From Erythrobacter sp. NAP1 (GTDB lineage: Bacteria > Pseudomonadota > Alphaproteobacteria > Sphingomonadales > Sphingomonadaceae), in the NCBI RefSeq assembly GCF_000152865.1, contig NZ_CH672390.1, positions 3,079,468 to 3,143,467 of the forward strand: a DNA stretch of 64,000 nucleotides, read 5' to 3'. Both the position numbers and the translations under genes were made by a program. The notes below the pieces were generated by a model. The model did not search any database, was not told the DNA's origin, and worked only from the letters and a program-made list of their open reading frames with translations. This document shows, in pieces, positions 28,223-35,984 of the stretch; the first letter of the stretch is position 1, and the number at the start of each line of letters is the position of its first letter.

Positions 28223-28447
28223 GCAGCCCGTGCGGGCTGCGAAATCCTCGCTCACACGGCCTGACTGCCGGGTGGCGCTTCGCGCCGTCTGCGACTCCGC
28301 TGCGGGCGGCCTGTCGGCCTTGCGGGTGCTGCGCACCCGTCTCCCTCAGAGATACCCGGTTTAGGAAGAGACGACGCCGCAGGCGTCGCAAGCGCGACTG
28401 CGCGCCCGAGCTTATGCGAGGAAAGCCAAGCGGGCCGGATGGCCCGC
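28223..28447 (-). repeat. Hairpin-rich extragenic element, copy A (inverted orientation)
   Basis: This gene-free stretch (most of 28204-28584) is almost all palindromes. Outer hairpins are GCAGCCC-GTGC-GGGCTGC (28223-28240) and GCGGGCC-GGAT-GGCCCGC (28430-28447). TCCTCGC (28245-28251) can pair with GCGAGGA (28416-28422), closing a domain with more hairpins. Read on the minus strand it matches copy B (38872-39062): one 22-nt stretch is identical (28386-28407 against 38932-38953) and a 27-nt stretch differs at one position. Confidence 0.75.
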
Positions 28448-28537
28448 GCCCGGCGATTGATGGCGTCAACATGAATACGCGCTAACCACGCCGCTCAGGT
28501 TGGCGCCAGACGAACCGTGCAATTTGATCGCTGAGTT

Positions 28538-28565
28538 GAGGGGGAATCATGATCCGAGCCCCCTC
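28538..28565 (+). promoter_or_regulatory. Hairpin just before the ribosome-binding site of the first 49-aa gene
   Basis: GAGGGGG (28538-28544) pairs with CCCCCTC (28559-28565) around a 14-nt loop. The AAGGAGGA ribosome-binding site begins a few bases later. It may affect translation or mRNA stability; there is no T-run for termination. Confidence 0.3.
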
Positions 28566-28584
28566 GCATTCAAGGAGGACGATC

Positions 28585-28734
28585 ATGAGCCAGTACAGCT
28601 TCCGCTCTTCGAAACCCGATCACTGGGTTAGCCCGCGCCCGCATTCCGACCCGAGCCAGCGCTCTCTCGCCTACGGCCCGGTCCAGTCGATGCACGAGCC
28701 CAGCTGGCTGGCGAAAATCCTTGGTTGGTACTGA
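28585..28734 (+). CDS. 49-aa small protein, paralogue 1
   Basis: A short gene with a strong ribosome-binding site (AAGGAGGA at 28572-28579) before ATG 28585. The 49-aa product shares 23 of 49 residues, without gaps, with the product at 28935-29084. Conserved positions include Arg7-Ser8-Ser9, Pro11-Asp12, Trp14, SPRPH at 16-20, Asp22, Tyr30-Gly31, Met36 and Glu38-Pro39, ending in a short aromatic/hydrophobic tail. It has no membrane segment, signal or metal motif. I do not recognise the family. The conserved protein sequence in two copies argues that it is real. Confidence 0.75.
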   Translation: MSQYSFRSSKPDHWVSPRPHSDPSQRSLAYGPVQSMHEPSWLAKILGWY

Positions 28735-28776
28735 CCATTTGGACGCCAGCACTCTATCTCCAGACAGTTTTTGGGA

Positions 28777-28797
28777 GGCCCGCTTTCGCTGCGGGCC
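28777..28797 (+). terminator. Hairpin after the first 49-aa gene, possible terminator
   Basis: GGCCCGC and GCGGGCC form a perfect 7-bp stem with a 7-nt loop, 43 bp after the stop. A T-rich run precedes rather than follows it, so termination is only possible. Confidence 0.3.
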
Positions 28798-28934
28798 GCG
28801 TGGGGGAGGGGCGCGTCGTTTGCGCGGGGCGCCCCACTTGCGCAAAAACCACCTGTCACTTCGCGGGAACAAATTGGCTGCTGCGGACTTTTTCTTCCCA
28901 CACGATGAGTAGATTATCCAAGGAGATCAATCCA

Positions 28935-29084
28935 ATGACCTCTGCGCCGATCCGTTCGAGCACCCCTGACGAGTGGTCCAGCCCGCGCCCGCATACCGAC
29001 GCCAGCTTGCGCCGGATAAAGTACGGCGCGGTGCGTCCCATGGAGGAACCGGGGCTCTTCGCGAGATGGTTCGGTCGCCGCTGA
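28935..29084 (+). CDS. 49-aa small protein, paralogue 2
   Basis: The second member of the tandem pair, 200 bp after the first, with AAGGAGA before ATG 28935. It keeps the RSS.PD.W.SPRPH.D.S.R pattern and the YG.V..M.EP segment of its neighbour at the same residue numbers, while the termini and the residues between have diverged. The C-terminal tail is basic (FGRR) where the first copy ends GWY. No known domain is recognised. A strong bidirectional terminator follows within 35 bp, which supports a short independent transcript. Confidence 0.75.
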   Translation: MTSAPIRSSTPDEWSSPRPHTDASLRRIKYGAVRPMEEPGLFARWFGRR

Positions 29085-29116
29085 ACGCCTGACCCGAAGC
29101 CTTCGCACAAACAAAA

Positions 29117-29150
29117 ACGCGCCCGGTGATGAACCGGGCGCGTTTTGTTT
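29117..29150. terminator. Bidirectional rho-independent terminator
   Basis: ACGCGCCCGGT (29117-29127) pairs perfectly with ACCGGGCGCGT (29133-29143) around a 5-nt loop, with A-rich and T-rich flanks on the two sides. It serves the 49-aa gene and the convergent symporter gene. Confidence 0.9.
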
Positions 29151-29174
29151 TGGTCAACTGATCGGAAGGGCCGG

Positions 29175-30740
29175 TCAGTACTCGTTCGGTTCTTCCGGCG
29201 TGTCGACAACATGGTCGGGCCCTGCGTCCCTGACGCCCTGAGCCAGCTTGAAGACGACACCCGACAAAAGGAGCAGCGCCAGCAGGTTCGGCAGCGCCAT
29301 GAGAGCATTGGAAATGCCGCCCAAACGCCAGATCGTGTCGAGTGGAGCAAAAGCGCCGAAGAAGATCGCAACGCACCAGATCACTCGCCAGATCATGTGC
29401 AGGACCTTCTCGCCGCCGCGGCTTGAACCCGGGACGCGGTCATAGATGAAGGTGATGGCGCGCTCGCCGTAGTACGACCAGGTCAGCAGTGTGGTGAAAA
29501 CGAACAGGATAAGCACCACACTGGCAACCAGAGTTCCAAGCGGGATGCCAACAACTTCGAAAGGAAACACCGAGGCAAAGGCAGCTGAGGTCGTTGCAAA
29601 TCCAGCCGCGCTTTCAGGCCCCAGGTCCGAAGTCCAGACCCGGTCAACATAAGCCACCGCCCCATCGGCGCCGGTGATTGCGAATTGACCTTGAACGGTA
29701 AGGATGACCAGCGCGGTCATGGTGCAAACCACTACCGTATCGATAAAGGTGCCGAGCATGGCCATGCGGCCCTGGCTCGCCGGGTCATCGGTCTGCGCCA
29801 CTGCGTGAGCGATTGGAGTCGACCCTTGTCCAGCCTCGTTCGAGAAAAGGCCGCGTTCCACACCTGCGCGGATTGCGACGATCATCGATGCGCCGATGAA
29901 ACCACCGGCGGCAGCTGTCTCAGAAAAAGCGCTCTCGAAGATGAGAGCAAATGTGCCCGGTATAGCAGGCGCGTTGAGCGCAAGCGCGATGACCGCCATC
30001 ACGATATACGCGATTGCCATGAACGGGATCACGCTTTCGGCGACTTTACCGATCGATTTGATACCGCCGATGATCACGACGAACACGGCAACCGCAACGA
30101 TGACGCCGGCCATTTGCTCACTCATACCGAACAGCTCGTTCATGCTGTCGGCGACCGAGTTGGCCTGAATGCCGTTTCCGGTAATCAACGCAGAGAACAG
30201 GGTGGCGATACAGAAGATCACCGCCAGCCAGGACCACTTCGGGCCAAGGCCCATCATGATGTAGCTCATCGGACCGCCGCGCTTCACGCCGTCACTCGTC
30301 GTCTCGCGATAGCGAATTGCGAGCGAGCCTTCGGCAAAAGCGAGCGCCATGCCGATCAGGGCGGTGACCCACATCCAGAAGACCGCTCCCGGTCCGCCAA
30401 GTGCAATCGCGGTCGCGACGCCAGCGAGGTTGCCGGTCCCTACCTGTCCGGAAAGCGCTGTCGACAGCGCTGCAAACGGCGAAATCTCACCGGATCCCTG
30501 GCCTTTTCGGCTCTTGAAAAGCCCGGCAAACGCGCTGCCGAGCTTCAGGATCGGATAAAATTTGAGGCCGATCATGATATAGAGACCGGCGCCCAGGAGG
30601 ATGACCACCATAGGTGGAACTGGAATGATTGTGGCATCACCCCATGTCCCGGCCCACACCAGGTTGGATACGTCCTCAATAAAGTCGATTACGACAGTCG
30701 AGCTCGCTATCGCGTTGCCCGCGATGTCTACTGCAGCCAT
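29175..30740 (-). CDS. Alanine/glycine:cation symporter (AgcS family)
   Basis: A 521-aa inner-membrane transporter with about eleven membrane segments, expected to import alanine or glycine with Na+. Family hallmarks: TALSGQVGTGNLAGVATAI (about 93-111), GGPGAVFWMW, RGGPMSYIM and GLFSNEAGQGSTPIAHA. The C-terminus is short and hydrophilic. AAGGGGA precedes ATG 30740 on its strand. It stands alone between two terminator/promoter regions and splits tRNA-Trp from secE. Confidence 0.93.
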   Translation of the reverse strand: MAAVDIAGNAIASSTVVIDFIEDVSNLVWAGTWGDATIIPVPPMVVILLGAGLYIMIGLKFYPILKLGSAFAGLFKSRKGQGSGEISPFAALSTALSGQVGTGNLAGVATAIALGGPGAVFWMWVTALIGMALAFAEGSLAIRYRETTSDGVKRGGPMSYIMMGLGPKWSWLAVIFCIATLFSALITGNGIQANSVADSMNELFGMSEQMAGVIVAVAVFVVIIGGIKSIGKVAESVIPFMAIAYIVMAVIALALNAPAIPGTFALIFESAFSETAAAGGFIGASMIVAIRAGVERGLFSNEAGQGSTPIAHAVAQTDDPASQGRMAMLGTFIDTVVVCTMTALVILTVQGQFAITGADGAVAYVDRVWTSDLGPESAAGFATTSAAFASVFPFEVVGIPLGTLVASVVLILFVFTTLLTWSYYGERAITFIYDRVPGSSRGGEKVLHMIWRVIWCVAIFFGAFAPLDTIWRLGGISNALMALPNLLALLLLSGVVFKLAQGVRDAGPDHVVDTPEEPNEY

Positions 30741-30864
30741 TGGTGGCTATCCCCTTGATTGTTTCCCCGAAGGTGGGCCGGCTCTCTTTACGGCCCTCAA
30801 CGATAAGCGGCGCACGCTAAGGGCGAGCGCGTAGCTTGGCCAGCCTTAATCTTGCGGGTTCCCC

Positions 30865-30893
30865 TTGCTTTGTTCGGCCGTGCACCATATTAG
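30865..30893 (+). promoter_or_regulatory. Candidate promoter of secE-nusG
   Basis: TTGCTT (30865-30870), a 17-bp spacer and TATTAG (30888-30893) lie 125 bp before secE. The bases TTCCCCTTGCTTTG around the -35 recur with one change before rplK. Confidence 0.6.
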
Positions 30894-31017
30894 CAACTTC
30901 AATTCCGACATTGGTAGCCGCACAAAAGCCCCTCCGTGACCTTGTTCCGGGCGGCGACGAGCCCTACCTGAAAGCCGGATCAGATCGACGACGCGACACG
31001 CGAAAGGCGCAAGAGAG

Positions 31018-31242
31018 ATGGCTGACGAGCAAAAGGCCGTAGCAAAGAAGACCAAGACCTCGATTCCCGAATTTGTGAATCAGGTTCGCACCGAGACGAG
31101 CAAGGTCGTATGGCCGACGCGCGAGGAGACGATCCGCACCGCGATCTTCGTCTTCATCTTCATGGTGATCCTGTCGCTGTTCTTCTTCGGCGTCGATTCG
31201 CTGTTCAATGCGCTGGTCAACTTCCTGTTGACCCTCGCCTAA
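31018..31242 (+). CDS. secE: Preprotein translocase subunit SecE
   Basis: A 74-aa single-spanning SecE, shorter than the three-helix enterobacterial form and normal for alphaproteobacteria. The amphipathic FVNQVRTETSKVVWPTREET segment precedes the membrane helix (about 42-68). It holds the SecY channel together in the inner membrane. The last codons, the stop and the bases after it are duplicated in tandem at 31247-31275. nusG follows after 56 bp and should share the transcript. Confidence 0.95.
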   Translation: MADEQKAVAKKTKTSIPEFVNQVRTETSKVVWPTREETIRTAIFVFIFMVILSLFFFGVDSLFNALVNFLLTLA

Positions 31243-31275
31243 ACGCCAACTTCCTGCTGACCCTCGCCTAAGCGC
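31218..31275 (+). repeat. 29-bp tandem duplication across the secE stop codon
   Basis: Bases 31218-31246 and 31247-31275 match at 27 of 29 positions. The unit contains the last eight secE codons, the TAA stop and a few 3' bases. The second unit repeats a stop codon out of use and lies just before the nusG ribosome-binding region. Confidence 0.9.
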
Positions 31276-31298
31276 CAGAATTCTCAAGGACCAAACGC

Positions 31299-31835
31299 AT
31301 GTCACGCTGGTACATCATCCACGCCTATTCGGGCTTTGAAAACAAGGTCAAGGAAGCGATCATCGCCGAAGCTGACCGTCTTGGCCTGTCAGAGGGCGTC
31401 GAGGAAATCGAAGTCCCGACCGAGACCGTGACCGAAGTGAAGCGCGGCAAGAAGGTCCAGGTCGAGCGCAAGTTCATGCCCGGCTACGTTCTCGCCAAGC
31501 TGCGGATGAACGACGACATCTATCACCTCGTGAAGAACACGCCCAAGGTGACGGGCTTTCTCGGCAACAACAACAAGCCGCAGCCGATCTCCGAAAAAGA
31601 GGCCGCACGCTATTTCGGCGGCGTCGAGGAAGCGAAAGCCGCGCCCAAGACCCAGGTCAGCGTCGACTACGAAATCGGCGACCAGGTCAAGGTGCTCGAC
31701 GGTCCGTTCGCCAGCTTCAACGGCGTGGTCGAGGAACTCGACTTCGACAAGGCGAAGGTCAAGGTTTCGGTCTCGATCTTCGGCCGTGCAACGCCGGTCG
31801 AGCTCGATTTCGAACAGGTCGAACTGGTCAAGTAA
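31299..31835 (+). CDS. nusG: Transcription termination/antitermination factor NusG
   Basis: A 178-aa cytosolic protein that binds RNA polymerase and links it to Rho or the ribosome. The N-terminal NGN domain (about 1-110) contains RWYIIHAYSGFENKV and FMPGYVLAKLRM. The C-terminal KOW domain (about 125-178) contains GDQVKVLDGPFASFNGVV. The length is normal. In most bacteria rplK follows directly; here eight genes and 5.9 kb separate nusG from rplK. Confidence 0.97.
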   Translation: MSRWYIIHAYSGFENKVKEAIIAEADRLGLSEGVEEIEVPTETVTEVKRGKKVQVERKFMPGYVLAKLRMNDDIYHLVKNTPKVTGFLGNNNKPQPISEKEAARYFGGVEEAKAAPKTQVSVDYEIGDQVKVLDGPFASFNGVVEELDFDKAKVKVSVSIFGRATPVELDFEQVELVK

Positions 31836-31877
31836 GAGCTTACTGCCCGCGCTACCCCTTCGCTGCTTGAGCGGGGG

Positions 31878-32780
31878 TTAGCGCACCTGGCTGCGGAATT
31901 CCGCTTCCAGAAATTCCGCGAAGATCCGTGTCTTTGCCGGGATAAAACTCCTGCTGGGATAAACCAGCCACAGATCGCTTTGTGCGAGTGCGCCCGATAC
32001 ATTCCAGTCGGGCAGGATTGGCACAAGCTCGCCGCGCTCTAATTCGTCTTCGATCATCCAGTCGGCCAACAGCGCTGCACCGCAGTCGTTCAGCACAGCT
32101 TCGCGAATGACGAGAGCGTTTGTTGCGGTTATCGTCGGCGAAATCTGGACTCTGCGAGTGTCTTGGCCCCTGCGAAATTCCCACTGACGGCGAAACTCTC
32201 CGAATGAGAATGTGACGAGAGAAACCTGGCGCAGCTCTTCTGGGTCTTCGATCTTGCCGATTTGCTCACTCAGCCTCGGACTTGCCACGAGATGGTATCG
32301 GACAGCGCCCAACTTGCGCGCGATCAGTGAACTGTCCTCCATCCTTCCGTGCCGGATTGCGATGTCGATTTGTTCCTCGACCAGATTGACGCGGTCATCC
32401 GAAAGGTGAAGGTCGATGGTCAAGTCCGGATGATCTGCCTTAAAGCGTTTCAGCATCGGAGCGATCACGATCTGAGAAAAGGCGATTGAGCTGCTGATCC
32501 GAAGGCGTCCCGCAAGCTGTGCCTGTTCGCCGGCCAGCGCCTGGCGCGCCGCGTCCCATTCCTCGACCAATCCGCTTGCCCGTGGAAACAACCGTTCTCC
32601 CGCCTCTGTCGGCCGCATCGCGCGCGTGGTGCGTTGGAAGAGTCGCGCGCCAAGTTCACCTTCCAGCGCGGCAATTGCGCGTGACACCGATGAGGGTGCG
32701 ACAGCGAGTTCTTCTGCGGCGGCGGTGAAGCTGCCCGAATACCATACGGCCAAGAAGGTGCGAAGGTTCTCAATGCTCAT
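31878..32780 (-). CDS. LysR family transcriptional regulator
   Basis: A 300-aa regulator with an N-terminal winged helix-turn-helix (about 1-60, including FTAAAEELAVAPSSVSRAI) and a LysR substrate-binding domain (about 90-295). It belongs to the group like AaeR/PgrR/DsdC-type regulators of small aromatic or oxidative pathways, but the effector is unknown. ATG 32780 is selected as the true start; the frame is open far upstream but that overlaps the divergent gene. It diverges from the SDR gene and a T-N11-A palindrome lies between them, so it probably controls that gene. Confidence 0.88.
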   Translation of the reverse strand: MSIENLRTFLAVWYSGSFTAAAEELAVAPSSVSRAIAALEGELGARLFQRTTRAMRPTEAGERLFPRASGLVEEWDAARQALAGEQAQLAGRLRISSSIAFSQIVIAPMLKRFKADHPDLTIDLHLSDDRVNLVEEQIDIAIRHGRMEDSSLIARKLGAVRYHLVASPRLSEQIGKIEDPEELRQVSLVTFSFGEFRRQWEFRRGQDTRRVQISPTITATNALVIREAVLNDCGAALLADWMIEDELERGELVPILPDWNVSGALAQSDLWLVYPSRSFIPAKTRIFAEFLEAEFRSQVR

Positions 32781-32783
32781 TGT

Positions 32784-32796
32784 TGCGACATTCGCA
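32784..32796. promoter_or_regulatory. LysR-type T-N11-A palindrome
   Basis: TGCGA-CAT-TCGCA is a 13-bp dyad of the T-N11-A form bound by LysR regulators. It begins 4 bp from the lysR start and is 87 bp from the SDR start. Confidence 0.5.
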
Positions 32797-32882
32797 CAAG
32801 TATATTGCAGGTGGAACTCTTTATTGCGTCGAGCGCCGGTGTAATCGTTTGGCTTCTGACTTCGCTCAAAAAGGAAGCAACC

Positions 32883-33653
32883 ATGGAAGAGCTTAATGGG
32901 AAAACCGTCATCATTACCGGCGCGAGCAGCGGGATCGGTGAGGCATGTGCGGGCCTTATGGCCGCGAGTGGAGCGCGCCTTGTGCTTCTCGCACGGCGCG
33001 AAGATCGGCTTAATGAAATCGCCAGGCGGCTTCGCAGCGAAGGGGCCGAGGTCGAGACGCATGTCTGCGATGTTGCCGTGCGAAGCGATGTCGATGCAGC
33101 GATTGCGCGTGCCATCGAGAGATTCGAGCGGATCGACATACTCGTAAATAATGCGGGCACGATAACCCCCATCGGACATATCGGCGATGTCGATCCCGAC
33201 CTATGGGCGCAGGCGATCAACACCAATGTCATTGGTGTTTTCAATGCTATCCGCGCTGTCCTGCCTCACATGCTTGAGCAACACTCTGGAACGGTGATCA
33301 ACATGAGTTCAGGCGCTGTGAACAGCGCACTTGAAGGGTGGAGCCATTATTGCGCGAGCAAGGCAGCCGCACGTAAGCTGACAGAAGTCGGGCACAGGGA
33401 ATATGCTGAACGCGGGGTCACTTTTGTTGGTCTGAGCCCTGGCACCGTCGCCACTCCGATGATGGACCAAATCCGTCAATCGGGAATGAACCCAGTTAGC
33501 AAGCTCGATCCCTCGGACCATATATCACCCGAAGCGGCAGCGCGCGCTATCCTGTTTCTGTGCGGCGACGGTGGTCGGCAATTTGCGGGTACGGACTTCT
33601 CGATCAAGACTGAGGAGGGCCGCGCGCTGGTGGGCTTGCCGCCCCTGGGTTAG
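32883..33653 (+). CDS. Short-chain dehydrogenase/reductase (SDR)
   Basis: A 256-aa classical SDR. The nucleotide-binding TGASSGIG is at 12-19, NNAG at 89-92, Ser142/143, and the catalytic Tyr156 with Lys160 (YCASK). It oxidises or reduces an alcohol/ketone with NAD(P); the substrate is not predictable. AAGGAAG precedes ATG 32883. It is the likely target of the adjacent divergent LysR regulator. Confidence 0.9.
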   Translation: MEELNGKTVIITGASSGIGEACAGLMAASGARLVLLARREDRLNEIARRLRSEGAEVETHVCDVAVRSDVDAAIARAIERFERIDILVNNAGTITPIGHIGDVDPDLWAQAINTNVIGVFNAIRAVLPHMLEQHSGTVINMSSGAVNSALEGWSHYCASKAAARKLTEVGHREYAERGVTFVGLSPGTVATPMMDQIRQSGMNPVSKLDPSDHISPEAAARAILFLCGDGGRQFAGTDFSIKTEEGRALVGLPPLG

Positions 33654-33663
33654 TACCCCGTGT

Positions 33664-33852
33664 ATGAAAACTCGTCCCGCCATTTGCAATCGCAAGAAAC
33701 GGTTTGCGACGCGCGAGGAGGCGGAGGAAGCGGCTGCGCGCGCGCCATTCACGCTACGCGCGTACAAATGCTCGCTGTGCCACCGATTTCATCTCACCAG
33801 CCGCACCAAGGGGATGAAGCTCCCGGTCCACGAACTGGACCGCCCCGAATGA
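33664..33852 (+). CDS. 62-aa CxxC small protein
   Basis: A short basic protein with Cys8 near the start and a C-terminal block YKCSLCHRFHLTS (Cys36, Cys39, His43), suggesting a single zinc-binding site. Similar small proteins with a Y.C..C..WHLT-like ending are widespread in this bacterial group, but no function is established. It starts 11 bp after the SDR stop, so it may be read with that gene. The glycosyltransferase gene follows after 47 bp. Confidence 0.65.
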   Translation: MKTRPAICNRKKRFATREEAEEAAARAPFTLRAYKCSLCHRFHLTSRTKGMKLPVHELDRPE

Positions 33853-33899
33853 GCGCTGCTCTTGGCGCACATCGGCAAAGTCCGTAGTCTCGCCTTCGC

Positions 33900-35984
33900 A
33901 TGGGAAAATCAGGCGAGCCACCGGTGAAAATCAGCCGCGTTCCGCGAAGCGGGGCGGCGGACGGCTCTGGCCTGTCGTCGGCCGGGATTGCCGGGCTCAC
34001 CCAAAGGGTCGCGCCGCGATCGGCGATCGATGCGCTTACCGCGCTTTATCGCCAGCAACGGTTTGCCGACGCGCTCGGCTCGGCGCAGGCGATGCTGCGC
34101 GAATTTCCTGATACAATGGCGGCGTGGAACCTTGCCGGTGCCTGCGCACGCGTGCTTGGCCAGACTGCGATTGCCGAAGAGAGCTTCCGTCGGCTCGAGG
34201 CATTGAGCCCCAATTTCGCAGGCGCGGCCTACAATCTCGGTCTCGTGCTGGAGGACAAGGGCGATCCGGCAGGCGCCGAGGCGGCCTACAAACGCGCCAT
34301 CGCCATTGACCCATCGCTTGCACAGGCGCGCAACAATTTGGGCGGTGTGTTGATCGCGCAAGGGCGTCTCGACGAGGCAATCGCGCAGTTGGAGCAGGCC
34401 TGCGCCCTGCGGCCCGAGCTTGCCGAGGTGCACAACACCCATGCCAATGCGCTCAAGAAAGCGGGCCGGCTTGAGGAAGCGCGCAAGGCCTATAAGCGTG
34501 CGCTTGAAGCGCAGCCGGACTTTGTCACAGCGCGCTTCAATCTCGGCTCGCTCGAGCAGGAGCATGGCGAAATTACGCAAGCGGTGGAGGAATACCGGGC
34601 TGTCCTCAAGGCGCAGCCCGGTCATTCATTGGCGCGGGCAGGGCTCGTTCAATCGCTTGCAAAGATGTGCGACTGGGACGCGTTGGAAGAGCATGCGGGC
34701 GCAATTGCGCAGCTGGGGGTGAGCGGGGGTGCGGTGCCCGCATTTTCGCTGCTGGCGCTCGAAGACGCACCCGCGCGTCAGCTGGCGCGGGCGCGAAACT
34801 GGGCAATGCAGCGGTTTGGCAATATCGCACCAGCCTCGATCGAGCGGCGCGCTGCGCGTCCGGAGAAGCTCAAGATCGGCTATTTCTCAGCTGATTTTCA
34901 CGACCACGCGACCATGCACCTGATTGCTGGGCTGCTCGCTGCGCATGATAGCGACCGGTTCGAGATCCACGCCTTCAGCTATGGCGAGGCGCGCGAGGAT
35001 GAATACCGCGCTCTGGCCGAGCAAGCCGTTGACCAGTTTCACGACGTTGCGTGCCTGACCGATGATGAGATCGTCGCCCTGTCGCGCAAGCTGGAGATCG
35101 ACATCGCGCTCGATTGCAAGGGCTATACGACGGGTTCGCGCAGTCAGGTATTTGCGCACAGGCTTGCTCCGGTGCAGGTCAACTATCTCGGCTATCCGGG
35201 CACGATGGGGGCGGGCTTCATCGATTACATTCTCGCCGATCCGACCGTCCTGCCCGATGCGCAGCGCGCGCATGTCAGCGAGCGGATCATTCGCCTGCCG
35301 CACACATATCAGCCGGGCGATGACAGCGCCGCGGTACCTCAGCCAAGCGACACGCGAGCGGATCACGGCCTGCCGGGCGATGCATTCGTGTTCTGCTGCT
35401 TCAACGCCAGCTACAAGATCACGCGCGACCGCTTCGCGCTCTGGATGCGGGCTCTTGGCGCTGTCGAGGGAAGCGTCCTGTGGCTCTACCGCTCCGACGC
35501 GGTCGCCGAAGCCAATCTGCGGATGGAAGCCAAACGCTGCGGGATCGACCCCCATCGGCTGGTCTTCGCATATCACCTGCCGCGCACGCAGCACCTTGCC
35601 CGCCATCGCCACGCCAACCTCGCGCTCGACACAAGCGCCTATGGCGCGCACACCACCGCGAGCGATTGCCTGTGGGCCGGCCTGCCGATCGTGACGCGGG
35701 CGGGCGATCAGTTCGCCGCGCGAGTGGCGGCAAGCGTACTGCACGCGGCGGGTCTGGACGAGCTCGTCACACATTCGGATGCAGAATACGAGACGCTGAT
35801 CGTCGCGCTGGCCACGGACGCGGACCGGCTTTCAACGATCCGCGAGAAGTTCGCCAGAAGCCGCACGGCAGCGCCCTTCTTCGACACAAAGCTCTATACG
35901 CGCGCCTTCGAGGCAGGGCTCGAAGCGGCGTGGAAGCGCTGGTTTGCCGGCCATCCGCCCGCCGACATCACCGTTACCGCCTAG
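33900..35984 (+). CDS. TPR-containing GT41-type glycosyltransferase (SPINDLY/OGT-like)
   Basis: A 694-aa cytosolic protein with about six TPR units (about 45-265) followed by an O-GlcNAc-transferase-like catalytic region (about 315-680). Hallmarks include GYFSADFHDHATMHL, PVQVNYLGYPGTMGAGFIDY, FCCFNASYKI and AYGAHTTASDCLWAGLP. It should attach a sugar to Ser/Thr of protein acceptors, chosen through the TPRs. In related bacteria such enzymes can modify flagellin, but no flagellar gene is nearby. It overlaps the convergent membrane-protein gene by 4 bp. Confidence 0.9.
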   Translation: MGKSGEPPVKISRVPRSGAADGSGLSSAGIAGLTQRVAPRSAIDALTALYRQQRFADALGSAQAMLREFPDTMAAWNLAGACARVLGQTAIAEESFRRLEALSPNFAGAAYNLGLVLEDKGDPAGAEAAYKRAIAIDPSLAQARNNLGGVLIAQGRLDEAIAQLEQACALRPELAEVHNTHANALKKAGRLEEARKAYKRALEAQPDFVTARFNLGSLEQEHGEITQAVEEYRAVLKAQPGHSLARAGLVQSLAKMCDWDALEEHAGAIAQLGVSGGAVPAFSLLALEDAPARQLARARNWAMQRFGNIAPASIERRAARPEKLKIGYFSADFHDHATMHLIAGLLAAHDSDRFEIHAFSYGEAREDEYRALAEQAVDQFHDVACLTDDEIVALSRKLEIDIALDCKGYTTGSRSQVFAHRLAPVQVNYLGYPGTMGAGFIDYILADPTVLPDAQRAHVSERIIRLPHTYQPGDDSAAVPQPSDTRADHGLPGDAFVFCCFNASYKITRDRFALWMRALGAVEGSVLWLYRSDAVAEANLRMEAKRCGIDPHRLVFAYHLPRTQHLARHRHANLALDTSAYGAHTTASDCLWAGLPIVTRAGDQFAARVAASVLHAAGLDELVTHSDAEYETLIVALATDADRLSTIREKFARSRTAAPFFDTKLYTRAFEAGLEAAWKRWFAGHPPADITVTA

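Noticed and set aside
28223..28447. CRISPR array or insertion-sequence ends in the hairpin-rich gaps
   Set aside because: Repeats are not evenly spaced direct repeats with spacers, no cas genes or transposase are present, and no target-site duplication is visible.
28017..28472. 151-codon frame crossing tRNA-Trp and hairpin element A
   Set aside because: It runs antisense through a complete tRNA gene and a palindromic repeat; no ribosome-binding site.
33060..33179. Longer lysR reading frame starting at 33179
   Set aside because: The extra 133 codons overlap the divergent SDR gene and precede the normal LysR helix-turn-helix start at 32780.
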